The position numbers and the translations under genes are program-made. A stretch of 64,000 bases of DNA from Mastigias papua (taxonomy: Eukaryota > Cnidaria > Scyphozoa > Rhizostomeae > Mastigiidae). Under the pieces are notes generated by a model, which searched no databases, had not been told where the DNA came from, and saw nothing but the letters and a program-made list of their open reading frames with translations. Of this stretch, positions 21,810-34,369 are shown one piece after another. Positions within the stretch are counted from its first letter, which is position 1, and every line of letters starts with the position of its first letter. Where the stretch lies: the NCBI GenBank assembly GCA_964019165.1, contig OZ025280.1, forward strand, positions 14,316,428-14,380,427, given 5' to 3'.

Positions 21810-22052
21810 TTACACCTGATGTGAGGGATTAGGAACTGCTATGGGACAATAGCGGAGGCATCCGTAACACAGGCCTTTACCGAATAGTAAAGTTTTTTCA
21901 CATGTTTCACATATACAGGATGAATGTGGTATGTTGATGTTATAAACGTACTCTTTGAGATGCTTTAAAAATTCACAAAATTGGGAGAATGTTTCCTTTT
22001 TCTCAAATTTCAATACAAAAGAATCTGTCAAGTCCTCTGTGCCATCAGCCAT
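21810..22052 (-). CDS. Short cysteine-rich open frame, unknown element protein
   Basis: An 80-codon frame read leftward from an ATG at 22052. It ends with a CICETCEKTLLFGKGLCYGC pattern of paired cysteines that could bind zinc, and the middle is charged (VLKFEKKETF). I do not recognise a named family. It sits directly downstream of a LINE reverse transcriptase scrap on the same strand and could be the remains of the same or another retroelement. It is too short to be confident that it is a real gene. Confidence 0.35.
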   Translation of the reverse strand: MADGTEDLTDSFVLKFEKKETFSQFCEFLKHLKEYVYNINIPHSSCICETCEKTLLFGKGLCYGCLRYCPIAVPNPSHQV

Positions 22053-22066
22053 AAAGATTACCTCCC

Positions 22067-22512
22067 TTAAAGGCCATAAAAGTAATTGATGTGGTTGTAT
22101 TTACTTTGGCTATCTGAGCTTTCCCGTGTATCATTGTTAAAGAACCGCATTGTTAATGCGTTCTCGATATTCATGGATCTTGCAAGGTAGAAGATGAAAA
22201 GTACAGCACTAAGACAGTCACCCTGCACAATCCCTATTTCTGTTTTGATGTTTTCACCTTTCTCTTTTCCGACTTTGACTCGCAAGTTTACCTCCTTTAT
22301 CAAAAGGGACATCATGTGTAGTTCGTCGGGTTGACGTATTTCTTTTAGATCTTTTAATAATTTTCCGCGGCTTACCGTGTCAAAGGCCTTACTCATATCT
22401 AGCAGTAAAAGGTAGATGTTGTAGGTGCTTGATGTTATAGCTTTCTCTGCTAGCATCTTGATTGCAAAAACCTGTTCAGTCGTGCTTCGCCCAGCTTGAT
22501 AGGCAGCTTGTC
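22067..22512 (-). pseudogene. Non-LTR retrotransposon reverse transcriptase fragment
   Basis: Read leftward. The piece contains [31 protein letters not shown] (RT motif A with the catalytic Asp) and GIVQGDCLSAVLFIFYLA (motif B), in the order of LINE reverse transcriptases, which copy element RNA into DNA at the insertion site. The sequence should continue to a FADD motif but instead decays after NIENAL. Upstream, the frame runs into a (TA)n tract at 22513, so the N-terminal half is missing. It is a dead fragment. The clade is not assigned, although the wording differs from the CR1/L2-like LINE at 42.4-47.1 kb, so it is from a different family. Confidence 0.7.
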
Positions 22513-22526
22513 TTATATATATATAG

Positions 22527-22621
<95 letters not shown>
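22513..22621. repeat. (TA)n microsatellite
   Basis: About 109 bp of almost pure TA with one GAA interruption near the left end. It separates the LINE RT fragment from the foldback element. Confidence 0.97.
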
Positions 22622-22622
<1 letters not shown>

Positions 22623-22624
<2 letters not shown>

Positions 22625-23175
22625 CACTATAGCACGAAAAAGCGGGAACATTGCTTTAGCATACTGAAAGCTTTTTTCGTCCGACACTCGTCAGAGTATG
22701 AAACGTCGGATAGCGACCGAAAGGTGAAACGAAATATATAGCCAGATGCGGGTACACGTGATATGATGAATAATGCGTCTATTTGGCTCTATGATTGGCC
22801 AATTAGCACCTATTCACCATTGTTTACTTGAAGAGTCCAAGTGAAAAAACGAACTCTTTTTGTTTACACAAGACTGGGTTTTGAGTCTCAAATCCTATTC
22901 ACAAGATCAAGACTCAAAACCCAGTCTTGTGTAAACAAAAAGAGTTCGTTTTTTCACTTGGACTCTTCAAGTAAACAATGGTGAATAGGTGCTAATTGGC
23001 CAATCATAGAGCCAAATAGACGCATTATTCATCATATCACGTGTACCCGCATCTGGCTATATATTTCGTTTCACCTTTCGGTCGCTATCCGACGTTTCAT
23101 ACTCTGACGAGTGTCGGACGAAAAAAGCTTTCAGTATGCTAAAGCAATTTTCCCGCTTTTTCGTGCTATAGTGAA
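22623..23175. mobile_element. Near-perfect foldback (palindromic) element
   Basis: Two 266-bp arms at 22623-22888 and 22910-23175 are inverted copies with one mismatch noticed by eye (near 22649), around a 21-bp loop. The outer ends are TTCACTATAGCACG and its complement. There is no coding capacity. This is the form of a foldback MITE moved by a transposase made elsewhere. It adjoins a (TA)n tract, so a TA-type target duplication cannot be told from the microsatellite. Such near-identical arms imply recent formation or active arm-to-arm correction. Confidence 0.92.
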
Positions 23176-23559
23176 GTTCTGTAGTACCAACAGACTTTTC
23201 ACATATATATATTTATATATATACAATAGAGATAGAGATAGAGGGTGGAAGAGGAAGGAAGTAGGATAAAGTAGAGTTAGGTGGAAGATAGAGTTTGGTT
23301 GTGTGGTTTGAAGAAATGTTTTTGTTGAGGTTATAACAAAGTTTGGTTAAATGTGCATATCATTTCTTGTGCATGTGGCTCACATTACATTTTGAAGGTC
23401 CCACTGAGATTCCTTACTTATAATGTAGACCTTTTGTGCAAGCATGTTTCTACGAGTGTAAACTGTTGTGCCTTGAAGGGAACCTATACAAGTACTATAA
23501 TACTATAATATATAGATATATGTAGGTCACTTGACTTTTTACATTAGAGGAGCCCAAAG

Positions 23560-24510
23560 CAAGTATGGCAGTACCACAAGATGAAATGAAAAATGTAGAC
23601 TGTCACACTCACTCTTCCATAAGCCTGATAATATTAAGAAATGATGATTGGCCTTATTATTCAATGTGACAGAAGACGCTTTTCTTTAGCTGAACCAGTC
23701 AAACCTAGAGAGTCAGATTCTTGGAATACTTTTGTAAAGTGTTTGAAAGTTTTTTACAGACACCGTGAAGAGATATCATTTTACTTGGAGAATTCAGGAA
23801 CCAGGAGAAACTGTGGATTCTTATGCTGTTTCTCTGCGAGATTGTGGATCCAAGTGTGGATTTAAAGGCAAGGAGTATAGCTACAGATAAGTGTGGTTGC
23901 TTATGCCTATAACACCAATACACACAAGGCTAATGGCTTTAGCCCTTATGAGCTTGTATTTATTCATACCACCTATACCCTCATAAACTTGGTGTAGGCA
24001 TACCGCTAAAAATCCAAATAGCCAGTCGTACTATTTGCAGTCAGTTCATCATTCTCTTCACTCTCTCAAAAAGTAAGGCTAGCAGAATCTAGTTCCTATT
24101 AGATCTCTCAACAGAAAAGGTACTATGATCTGCATCTTAAGGAATAGGTGCCTTTGCAAGTCGATAGTTCAGTGCGGCTGCATCACCCTAAACCCTGTAA
24201 ATCTGGTAGAAGGTGGAGTGGACCATTCCGGGTGATTTATAGACAAGTGGTCACTTATACCATATGATCCTCTTAGGTTAGGGGTAGAGTTGTGCATAAT
24301 AATAGCTTAAAAGCTTGTGTGTTTCCATCATGTACTGGAGCTGCACATTATCGCATCCCCAAGTCTTGGGACACCGCCATAGTATGTGACAACAATCCCA
24401 TTCACACAGATGGTGAAGTGGAAGCTCCACCACCTAAATGGGCTCGTCCTGCAAGACTACGGCAAAACATAAATGCACCTTTGAGGTTTGGAGACTTTGT
24501 TGCACACTAA
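23560..24510 (+). pseudogene. Ty3/gypsy-like retrotransposon remnant (gag piece plus integrase end)
   Basis: Pieces of a long-terminal-repeat retrotransposon. At about 23720-23880 a gag-like signature (SWNTFVKCLKVFYRHRE, then in another frame QEPGETVDSYAVSLRDC) appears. At about 23925-23955 the reading is ANGFSPYELVF, the hallmark of the end of the integrase core, followed by an integrase C-terminal region near 24100-24320 (QQKRYYDLH, RVVHNNSLK). The tail 24321-24510 is proline-rich and ends at a stop. Protease, reverse transcriptase and RNase H are absent, so a large internal deletion has joined gag to integrase. The frames are also broken. A polypurine tract and putative LTR start follow directly, which supports the assignment. 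Confidence 0.6.
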
Positions 24511-24512
24511 AT

Positions 24513-24748
24513 GAAAGGAGGGATGGTGTAGCAGTGGCGTATAGTCATCGACTTGTTACTGGGCAGATTGGGACTTGGTTATGTTCCTCCTGCTGCTTGC
24601 AGCTGAAGTCTAGCACAAGTAACATGTTGACTGAGATATATGACATTGTCAAAGAGAGTAGTTGTCCATTTTGTATCTCATTTGCCGAATCTACGCATCC
24701 TATGCCACCATTACAAAAGACATTAAGTTTTATTGGGATTATTGACAT

Positions 24749-24749
<1 letters not shown>
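24513..24749 (+). mobile_element. Polypurine tract and partial 3' LTR of the Ty3-like remnant
   Basis: The purine run at 24513-24526 (GAAAGGAGGGATGG) lies just after the last stop of the retroelement reading and is followed by TGTAGCAG at 24527, the usual polypurine tract and TG start of a 3' LTR. The LTR end is lost at the (TA)n tract. Confidence 0.5.

Positions 24750-24809
<60 letters not shown>
24750..24809. repeat. (TA)n microsatellite
   Basis: About 60 bp of pure AT alternation. Confidence 0.97.
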
Positions 24810-24812
<3 letters not shown>

Positions 24813-26779
24813 CAGGAGAGCTAAAACAAGCCACTGTGCTCTAGTGGTTATGACACTTGCAAGAGAAAGAAATGAAAACTAAAGCAATTTTGGACTAGAC
24901 CAGGGAGAACTGGTAAACAGTGGCAGACTTTTCCTGACTTTCACCTTTCTTTGTTGTTTCTCTGGTGGCATTTCTTTCGCTTTGTCTTTGATCAAGAATA
25001 ACAGTTGATTTGTGTGACTGTGGTTTGCTTTTCTCTACTTTCATGTGTTTTGATGCCTTTTTCCTAGCCTCTGCGCAAGTGCAAAATGACATTATTGCAT
25101 GATGTCATAACTGTTGTTTTTCATAACCGAAACGATATTGCACTGGCATCATGTGAACAGGGCCTAAGTCATTTATGAATCCCCTAACCTTACATATTTG
25201 GCACAAAAAGGTCAAAATTTGTTTGAAATGTGAATGTGTTTTCTCTGTATAGAGCCACACAATGCTTACACCCAACACATCATTTGAATTGTCTCTTTCA
25301 GCTCTATCTATTTATGCAGCCTATCTACTACACTTGCCCCACATAAGTATGGTGCTAGTGCAGTTTTGCACCTCACCTGGAAATACAGGTGCTACCCCAA
25401 AACATGACACACCATTCGATAGCTTTTGAGATGCTCTTTCACATGAGACCATCTATGGTCAGATCAGTGACTTTTCAGCCAAGGTAGCGAATGCATGCAC
25501 TTTGAACCCTACTGTCATCAAATGTCTTCCCACATGCGTTTTCCGCCAAGTCACATAACCAAAAACAAACCGTACTGGCATGTTACAGTGAAGCCATGTA
25601 GGCCGGTACGGACTTAGTGAAATACTTCCAATCGCTATGATAATAGCTGCACCTACCTTAGACGTGCAATTGCAGCCGCCAGTCCATACTAAGATGAACC
25701 TTCCATTACCAGGTTGGTGCCACACTGAATGCACAGAGTATGCTGGCGGCGCCAAAAATGCTGGCATACATTTGGCGCCTAACCTTCCGTCTATACCTTC
25801 CACCTATTTGAAGAGCCTCGCTCTCACATATGAAATGGTAGTAACCGGAAGCGTCATCCTTCAACTAACTATTTCTCGGAGAACTTCCACTACTGGACAG
25901 GGGGACAGTCGGATCACGGGCTCACAACCAGTGTTCTTACAGGTCTGGTCCAGGGCAAACCATACTATCCCTATTAGTACACTATGGTAGAAATCACCAA
26001 ACAATCACAGGAAGATGACAGGAAATTCATAGAAATGCTGAAGAATTGCAACAAGTGCACGAAATATGATAATCACCATAGAGATTACATGGTACGACAA
26101 TGAAGTAACATGAAAATTATGAAATAACTTTAGGTGCCTATTAGAATATTGAAAAGTTAAGTGAGAAACACGCCATAATACAATGTACACAAGACAGTTT
26201 GCTGTCAGAAACTATGGAGAAATGAAATGTCTACATATGGGGGCCATGTGGTAGTTACATATACGTATGTTACTTTTAATGTAAAATAAGGGGTTTGGCA
26301 GAAGGGGAAAACGCTTGAGAAAAAATCCATATGAATAGATGGGCTGAAAAGTTTTGTCAGTAGCGACCGCAGTGCATCACCATGATATCTTTATAATAAT
26401 TATGTTATTTGTCCGGGGCTTACGTAGCAGGTACACAAGCAAAGGTTTTCTTCCTTGTGGAGGAAGATTCTTGTCATAGGGATTCGTTCGAAAAAAATTT
26501 TCATTGCAAATACAGATTTGCCTGCTTGTGGAATATGTCTGTTGGCTAATTGACCTTAGAATAACAATTGTATGCCAGAGTGGGAGATAATGTGGGACAA
26601 TATAGTATTACAAGTGGCTATAAGTTTAAAATAGAATAAAAGGCAGTTATTATAGGTGCCTGTCTACAATGCATACTAGTCCGTTGCCACTTGGTGCCAC
26701 AAGTGAAAGAAGGGGTTATCACCAGCTTGGTGTAGGGTGTATTGTCTTGCTAGAAGATGAAAGGTCTATTTCCATCACC
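24810..26779. other. Stretch without recognised genes; one transposon-like end
   Basis: At 25148-25168 CATGTGAACAGGGCCTAAG resembles a transposon end (compare 2139, 8007 and 34130), but no partner was found. The segment 25460-25990 is richer in G and C than its surroundings and has overlapping open frames on both strands (114 and 117 codons) with no recognisable motif. Confidence 0.4.
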
Positions 26780-27242
26780 ATAGTACTCAGCTGGACATTC
26801 ACTTAGAGGCTTCGCCCACTGACGATGATATGCTCATGTTTTAGAGAAATATATGGTTTTCTTTTCCTTTGACGGCTATGAAGCTTGTATTTATTTAGAT
26901 TTCTTCTTACTACATATGCAGTGGCATTTTGATCTATTTGGGATATTCATATGTTGGATACAACAGTTTTCACACTTGAAAACCTCAGTCTCCTAGCAGC
27001 TCTACAAATTACTCTCTTTTCCCTGTTGCTAAATATATTGGGCACCCAGTTCTTTCCTTGTTTGCAACTGATCCAGTTAAAGCAAATTGTTTGTAAATCT
27101 TTATGGCTGTGGAAAGATGCCAGCCAACTTGTTTTCCTATTTCGTGATAAGATAATCCACTTTCTCTCATATATCTAACTGCTCGTTGCTCAAAGCTCAA
27201 TTCTCTGGATTTTGGCATTATGCACTTTGCGATATCTAGCAA
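26780..27242 (-). pseudogene. Tc1/mariner-like transposase N-terminal remnant
   Basis: Read leftward from 27242. MPKSRELSFEQRAVRYMRESGLS followed by EIGKQVGWHLSTAIKIYKQF is a paired-type helix-turn-helix that binds Tc1 ends, and the next piece, TGSVANKERTGCPI, resembles the usual GSV..R.RSGRP linker. Further left, pieces with TAYVVRRNLNKYKLHSRQRKRKP fit the second helix-turn-helix region. The catalytic DDE domain is not recognisable. No paired terminal repeats were identified. Stops beyond the first 77 codons make it inactive. Confidence 0.68.
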
Positions 27243-27625
27243 ACATTCTGTTCATTGTTTGTTAGTTTATTATCGAAAAATCTGGCATCAGCAACATTGT
27301 CACATTTTTGTGCCTAAATTGTCGCTGAACAGTCAGCATGAAACCAATTTGGCAATTTATATTTTGGCCTAATCAAACTATGGTAACTTTTTGCAGCCAT
27401 TTTGGATATGGTGGTAAAATAGGTGAGGGTAGTGTATTATATTACATAAGTTCTTTGTTAGTTGATGATTTTCAATCGGTAGAACCGTATAACAAATGCT
27501 CTAGAAAAACCTACCTAAAGTCACTTGTCCCCTTCTGTCATCCGACTGTCTGACCGGCATTACTTAATAAGTCAATTCATTCATCTATCCATGTGAACAA
27601 AATTAGTTCACTTCAAGTACTCAAT

Positions 27626-27669
27626 AGGGAGGTTTAGATCCACTGCGAGAACGAGCTCGAGTTCAAGTT
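27626..27669 (+). repeat. Left 44-bp TIR of the Harbinger element
   Basis: Perfect inverted match to 30403-30446; preceded by AAT. Confidence 0.97.
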
Positions 27670-27831
27670 TCGAACTGCGCAGCTAATCTGCGCAGTTTTG
27701 GCGGGAATCTCCCTAGAAACTTGCACTCGACAGCAAGGTTCAGTTCGTCTTTCAACCAAAACGTCGCACTGCAAGGGACGAGTTTTTAAGCGTTGAGTTT
27801 ATTGAACGAGAAGGCAAGAGCTGGAGATAAA

Positions 27832-28548
27832 ATGTCAGCTGGTAATGCAAGGGAGCAAAGAGAACTCTTTATCTGGAAATCCGAACACGATCGATGCCTT
27901 GTTCGCGAACTACTCCTTGTTGAGCCTTACCTTCATAAGCCCCAATCGAAGGAGCGCGGGCAAGCTTGGAAAACGATAGTGACAAATTTAAATAACTTAG
28001 AACGACCAAAGTTTCGAGTTGCAGTTAGAGCTGTTCGGGATAGGTTCTTCAAACTCATGGAAAAGTTTAATAAAAACGAGAAGGAGGAAGCAAGAGCCTC
28101 TGGGATTGAAGGAGCGGAGTTTGATGAAATTTATATGGGCCTAACTGACATCAACCAAAGAATGGAAGAAGCAAGAAACAGCTGGAAAGAGACAACGGAG
28201 AAGGAAAAAGAAAAGGAGAACGAAAACAAGGAAAAAGCATTGGATATGAGGCAGAAAGCAACAGAGAGTTTAAGTGAGACGCGAAAACGAAAAGGACTGG
28301 AAAGGGAAGAAAGCACTCCTACAAGAAAGCGAAGGTCAGGTGATGTCATAGAAGTACTTCAGGAGGGCTTGCAGTTGAAGAAGGAGCAGTCAGAAATGAA
28401 CCTGAAATTTAAAGAGGAAGAATTAAAAGAAAGGCAGCTGTTAAGAGAGAGTCAACAAGAACTGGTGTGGCAACAACAACAGTTTATGGCGAATATGCAA
28501 GCCCAGCAACAGCAATTTTTATTGCAAATGAACCAACAAAATATTTAA
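27832..28548 (+). CDS. Harbinger Myb/SANT-like DNA-binding protein
   Basis: A 238-codon protein starting at the ATG of 27832; the open frame extends further upstream but without ATG. The N-terminal ~90 residues (FIWKSEHDRCLVRELL, QAWKTIVTNLNNLE, FRVAVRAVRDRFFKLM) form a trihelical Myb/SANT-like domain of the kind that partners Harbinger transposases. In studied elements the partner helps bring the transposase into the nucleus and to the element ends. The middle is a long lysine/glutamate-rich coiled coil with a basic patch (STPTRKRRSG) that could be a nuclear signal, and the end is glutamine-rich (QQQQF, QAQQQQF). It converges with the transposase gene; 339 bp separate the stops. The frame has no damage. 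Confidence 0.85.
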   Translation: MSAGNAREQRELFIWKSEHDRCLVRELLLVEPYLHKPQSKERGQAWKTIVTNLNNLERPKFRVAVRAVRDRFFKLMEKFNKNEKEEARASGIEGAEFDEIYMGLTDINQRMEEARNSWKETTEKEKEKENENKEKALDMRQKATESLSETRKRKGLEREESTPTRKRRSGDVIEVLQEGLQLKKEQSEMNLKFKEEELKERQLLRESQQELVWQQQQFMANMQAQQQQFLLQMNQQNI

Positions 28549-28887
28549 GTACTGAAGCAAATAGCTGAAATATTTAGAGACAACAAAAACTAGCTATAAA
28601 TGTGGTTTTTGTATTGTAGAAGCTCTTTTAAGTACACCCTTCATTAACAAGCCTATCTCAAGACATGTGACTAAATTTGGTAAACTACACTCCTTTACAT
28701 AAGAACCTGTAAATTTGAGGTTCAGACTGGCAGTTCTTAATTTTTCCAAAATTTCAAGGCTAAATCATTCTTAATTTGTTATTCCATTATAAGGGTGTAG
28801 GCAATTTGACAAATTGAACATGTTTCCAACTCTCAGTTAAATAATTTCTAAGAATTCAATAGCTAAAGGACCAAAAGAGTCATATAA

Positions 28888-30313
28888 TTAGACTACAAAA
28901 TCAGTAAAGTATTGTTCTAGATTTGGAGGAACTACCTCCATGAACCTACTGGTTGATGACCCATACAAACAGGCCCTGGCATTGTGGAGTAATGCACATA
29001 CATTATACATGGTTCCCACTTCTGAAAGGGCAATCTTTTGGTTCTTTTTGAAATCAATGAATGCAAAGTACTCTGCAATTTCACCAAAAGCCCACTCTAC
29101 AGATACCCTCACACTGCTCATTGCTTTATTAAATTGTTTCTCTTCTTCTGTCAGATTGTTATGCTTAAAGGGAGCTTGAAGGTGAGGGCGTAGTGGATAT
29201 GCTGGATCACCATATATGCATAGTGGATGTCCATCTTGTGTGGTACAGTGTTCCTCAAGTTTCTGCAGAAGTTCTGACTGACGAAGCATTCCAGCATCAT
29301 GGCTTTTACCCTCTGTTGAGGAATATAGATTTTTGACTTAATTGAATTCAATATTAGACCAAATGGTTAGAGAAAAAGAAGATATCTGAGTCAACAACCT
29401 TCATGATCCAAAAAAGTTATCAATAAGTCCAAGGGTGCAGCCATGGTTATAAAAGTTGGGGGCATAAATGAAAATTTTATGGCTGTGCCCTCTGCTTTTC
29501 TCAAGACTTGCTACTAACCCAATCCCAATTAATTTCTCATTGATTTTATAGAAGTCCTGAGCACCATCTTGGCAAAATGTGGGGACATTTCCCCCCTCTG
29601 TGGCCATGCCATTGAATAAACCACATAAAACAATAAAATAAAACTATATTCTACTTACCAACAGGGCCATAAAGGTTGGCTACAAGGCCATTTGCAGCCA
29701 CAACTGACTGGTACTTCAGTGCATGGACCCGCTTGTGGCCGTTGTAAACAACTTTTTGGTTCTCTCCAGGTCTACATATTGGTCGAACAGTGCCATCTAT
29801 AAATCCCCAGCAATTCTCAAGGGCATGGCTCTTGCTATGCACTGCTTGTGCATATTCAATAAGTTTGTCCTGTTGTAACCAACGCTGCTCAAAGCTACTC
29901 AGGAGATGTTTCCACGTATCACTTAAATGTCGCATGACTTTATTGACTATCAGGCAGATTTCTGACTTACTTCTACCAAATCTCGGAATTAAATCCCTGT
30001 ATCGGCAAGGGTAGGCAAATCTCTTCAGCATCATACATAGTCCCTCAACTGCCGAAGCAGTTGTTCCATTCGAACAGACAAACTTTGGGGGTAAACGAAA
30101 TGCCTTCATAAGCCTAGGTATATCTTCCTTCTCGAAGCGACATTCGGACCTGCATTCATCTTCATTCATGGAATTTAGATCAAAACGTTCGTATCGCCAG
30201 TATGGGAAAATTGGCGCCCGTTCCTCCAACTGAGAGGTGATTGCCATGACATCTACATCGACAAGATCCTCGACGAAGAGAAACGTAGCTGCTGCAATTA
30301 CACCGTCCACCAT
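28888..30313 (-). CDS. Harbinger DDE transposase, two exons
   Basis: Read leftward from the ATG at 30313. Exon 1 is 30313-29659 and exon 2 is 29312-28888, with a 346-bp intron between. The N-terminal part is helical. The DDE_Tnp_4 nuclease has WGFIDGTV (first Asp, near 29795), CIYGDPAYPL (second Asp, near 29210) and VRVSVEWAFGE (Glu, near 29080), all intact. The exon junction recreates a GPVEGKSHD motif normal for this family, which supports the splice call. The enzyme would cut and reinsert the element at 3-bp targets. About 360 residues is usual for the family. I see no stop or frameshift, so it may be functional. Confidence 0.88.
29313..29658 (-). other. Spliceosomal intron of the Harbinger transposase
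   Basis: The donor is GTAAGT at 29658-29653 and the acceptor is TCAACAG ending at 29313. Removing it joins exon 1 to exon 2 in frame across a split glutamate codon. The open frame inside it (29401-29607) is taken as chance. Confidence 0.85.
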
Positions 30314-30402
30314 TTTGTTTCGTTTTCTTGCCTCGGCTCAAATCTAAACGAATAAAGCAGCACTGAACGACTTCCAGTGCAAGTACAAGGACCCCTGGGA
30401 AG

Positions 30403-30446
30403 AACTTGAACTCGAGCTCGTTCTCGCAGTGGATCTAAACCTCCCT
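30403..30446 (-). repeat. Right 44-bp TIR of the Harbinger element
   Basis: Perfect inverted match to 27626-27669; followed by AAT. Confidence 0.97.
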
Positions 30447-30449
30447 AAT

Positions 30450-31343
30450 ATAAAGCAACATAAAAACTAGAAGGGAATATCTGATTATGAAGTACCACTT
30501 TGGCCATGTTCACATTCTCCATTGTCCATTTCTGAGCACAGAACTTATTGCAATTTCTTTGTTTAGATAAAAATATTTAAATCTCAGCATTTTATTGGAT
30601 GATGCATAGAAGCCTACAATGGCTGCCAAAACTCTTGGAACACCTTGCTTCTTATCTCTATACACTATCTCCCCCCTCCTGTACAATGTTGTGATATGGC
30701 TAGGAAATGAAGAAAAATTTAGATCTAACATCACCACATGCACCCCACATCCAGGGACATATTCTTCGTTCTTCTCACCATTGTTTCAGGGGGGAGGGGA
30801 GGCTGTTTATGTGAAATATGACAATGAAGCGTTAAATATCTATTTCTAGGCAATTCCACGCTACTGTTCCAACTCTTGGCGGCCATTGTCTTTTCAAAAT
30901 TCTGAAAACGGCTAGTAGGAAATCAGAAAAAACTGTCACATAGGGGTTTTCTGGTGTGCTGATTTCATTGGTGAAAGTGAAATCTTGATCAGACAAGTCT
31001 GTGACGTTATACTAGCTAACAGGTTGTTCTTCAATGTCATATTTTACAGTTTTCATTAGCTGGCTCAAACCTGATCTTAGGTCCCAGCTAACACATAGCA
31101 CCTCAGGATATCTGCTGCCTATTCATTTGCTCCTACTCTACTTGTCCCATATCCCCAGGTATTCCCCTTTGTTATCATATTACAGCCCGCATTCTAAGCA
31201 CTTGGGACCCATTGATATTATAATAGGATATATTATAACCCTCATGTTAAGCACCAAAGCATTCTATCTCAATGGAATAGTTGTTGTTATAAGACCCCTA
31301 GGGAGTAATGTCTTGTTATACTTTTAAGCAGTATACATACCTT
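30450..31343. other. Non-coding stretch, nothing recognised
   Basis: Only short frames; no motif or repeat structure seen between the Harbinger element and the Rep-like remnant. Confidence 0.4.
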
Positions 31344-32616
<1,273 letters not shown>

Positions 32617-34369
32617 TGGCGTATTTTTACGTTCTGCTGTCAAATACCCTTCGATAAACAAAAGGTTGTTCCCATTTGTGGACATTGCTTTGCAAGCCTG
32701 TTGTTATTGTAGACAGTGTGCTATGTGTTGCTGTTGCTTCCTAGTGTATTCTAAATGTACCCACGGTCTACGAAAAATATCTATGGTCTACGGTAGGAAA
32801 AGTACAGAAAACATTGGTTGTTTCCACTATTTAGTGACAGAAGTGCTAAGCATGCACTGATGTAGGTAACATAAGAAATGAACTATTTCGGGCCAAACTT
32901 TCAGCAATCTGACGATAGAGCCAAAAATCTCACGGTCTCCTTCAAATTTGAATATGAATTACATCATCAGATATAACATTCTTGAAAAAAGTGTAGACCG
33001 TTGCTTTCCTCCTGAAATACGTAACTTCTGATGCATTTTACGCCACCAAAATTCACAGGAAGATACTGTACCGTCATGCACATCCATATGCTAGTTTTGG
33101 AGGAGATTCACACAAGACATCATCTTTTATTAGAGTAACCATTCACATTTAGCCACCATAGACCGTTGCAGACATTGATAGTCATCACGCCCCTGTCATC
33201 ATTACCATGCATGGATAACTATCATTTGGTCATTTAACCTCATAGTGATTATTACATCTGTAGATGGATGAATTGAATAGGTGCAGTGGTATAGATCTAT
33301 TTACACTCAATAACGTCCTGCTAAGAGTAACAGATGTTCACTCAATAAATATAAATGTTTGTCTTCACAGATTGATTATATACTGACAGTTACAAAAATA
33401 AAATGGTATAACTACACTTATCAATATTTGCATAGGGTTAGGGTTAACTATACTTGAAATGCCTTGCCCTGTGCTCATAATTAATATATAAGGGGGAGAC
33501 CTACTCTTTCTACACTTCAGTAACAGGCCTTTCGTAGTAAAAGAATTGTTGACGTAAAGAAAATGGAAAAATACATACAACAGGATGACTTCTGTGGACC
33601 GAAGGTCCTCCATGGAATAAACGTGGTGCACCGAAAATATCATGTAATATCTGACGTTACAAATGCCGAAAGCTGATATGCTTAGTGCGTGGTGAAGGTC
33701 TGGACCTAAGTGCATGGAATGCAAATACCAGGAAATATGATAGGCATGGTAGTGAACATGTGAAATGGGTTAAGGAAGTGAAGGTGTACTTAAAGAGCCA
33801 AGGCCTAAAACTGTGAACTGAATTCACTTTCCTTGTTACAGATGAAGATATTCTTACCTCTGTACCTCTGTGTCACCCATTGCTGTCAGCAAAAGTGCAC
33901 GCAAAAGTACTACTCTATGTAAGCATGATCTGTCGGTACCCTTTCAAAAGCTTCATTGCTTTTCATTTGACCTGGCTTCAAATGAAATGTCCGTGATAGG
34001 CACTTGAAGGGGCTTCAGCTAACACACTAAGCATACTTTACAGTGACTTGGAGGGGCTGCTTACATCATCACATTCTGGTAAAACATGACATTTGAGAAG
34101 CCATCATTCTCTAACTATTATCAGAAGTTGATCATGTAAACAGGCCTTAAGGGAGTGGCCACTAGTTATGACTAGGGTGGGGACTAAAGATAAAATGGTG
34201 GGGTAGCTGAAAAAATAAGCTGTATGTTCTCACCATGAGGGTAGTGCAAACATATGCAACATGATTAAGAATAAATGCACACTTGACTTACTGGTTTCCT
34301 TTGGTGTTGTAAAGAAAACTAGAGTTTAGTAAATGTAGGGCAAAACTTTGGTGAGGGAACATAACGCTT
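32617..34369. other. Non-coding stretch; one transposon-like end and a short telomere-like motif
   Basis: No gene recognised. GGGTTAGGGTTAAC occurs near 33434 as an isolated two-unit match. GATCATGTAAACAGGCCTTAAG at 34130-34151 resembles transposon ends noted at 2139, 8007 and 25148. Confidence 0.4.

Larger units (their letters stand above)
27626..30446. mobile_element. PIF/Harbinger transposon, apparently intact
   Basis: A 2821-bp element with perfect 44-bp terminal inverted repeats (27626-27669 and 30403-30446, starting AGGGAGGTTTAGATCC) and a 3-bp target duplication AAT (27623-27625 and 30447-30449), as expected for this superfamily. It encodes the usual pair: a Myb/SANT-like protein on plus (27832-28548) and a DDE transposase with one intron on minus (28888-30313). 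Both frames are undamaged and all three catalytic residues are present. It may be active or very recently active. Confidence 0.93.

Noticed and set aside
22496..22741. Open frames encoding long YIYIYI stretches at the microsatellites (also near 24.7 and 32.1 kb)
   Set aside because: They are translations of (TA)n repeats, not genes.
24832..24870. tRNA-like or SINE A-box (CTCTAGTGGTTATGAC)
   Set aside because: No B-box, cloverleaf or SINE body could be made.
29401..29607. Minus-strand 68-codon frame between the two transposase exons
   Set aside because: It lies inside an intron with good splice sites and does not match the family.
33434..33450. Telomere-like GGGTTAGGGTTA
   Set aside because: Only two units; too short to be an interstitial telomere.
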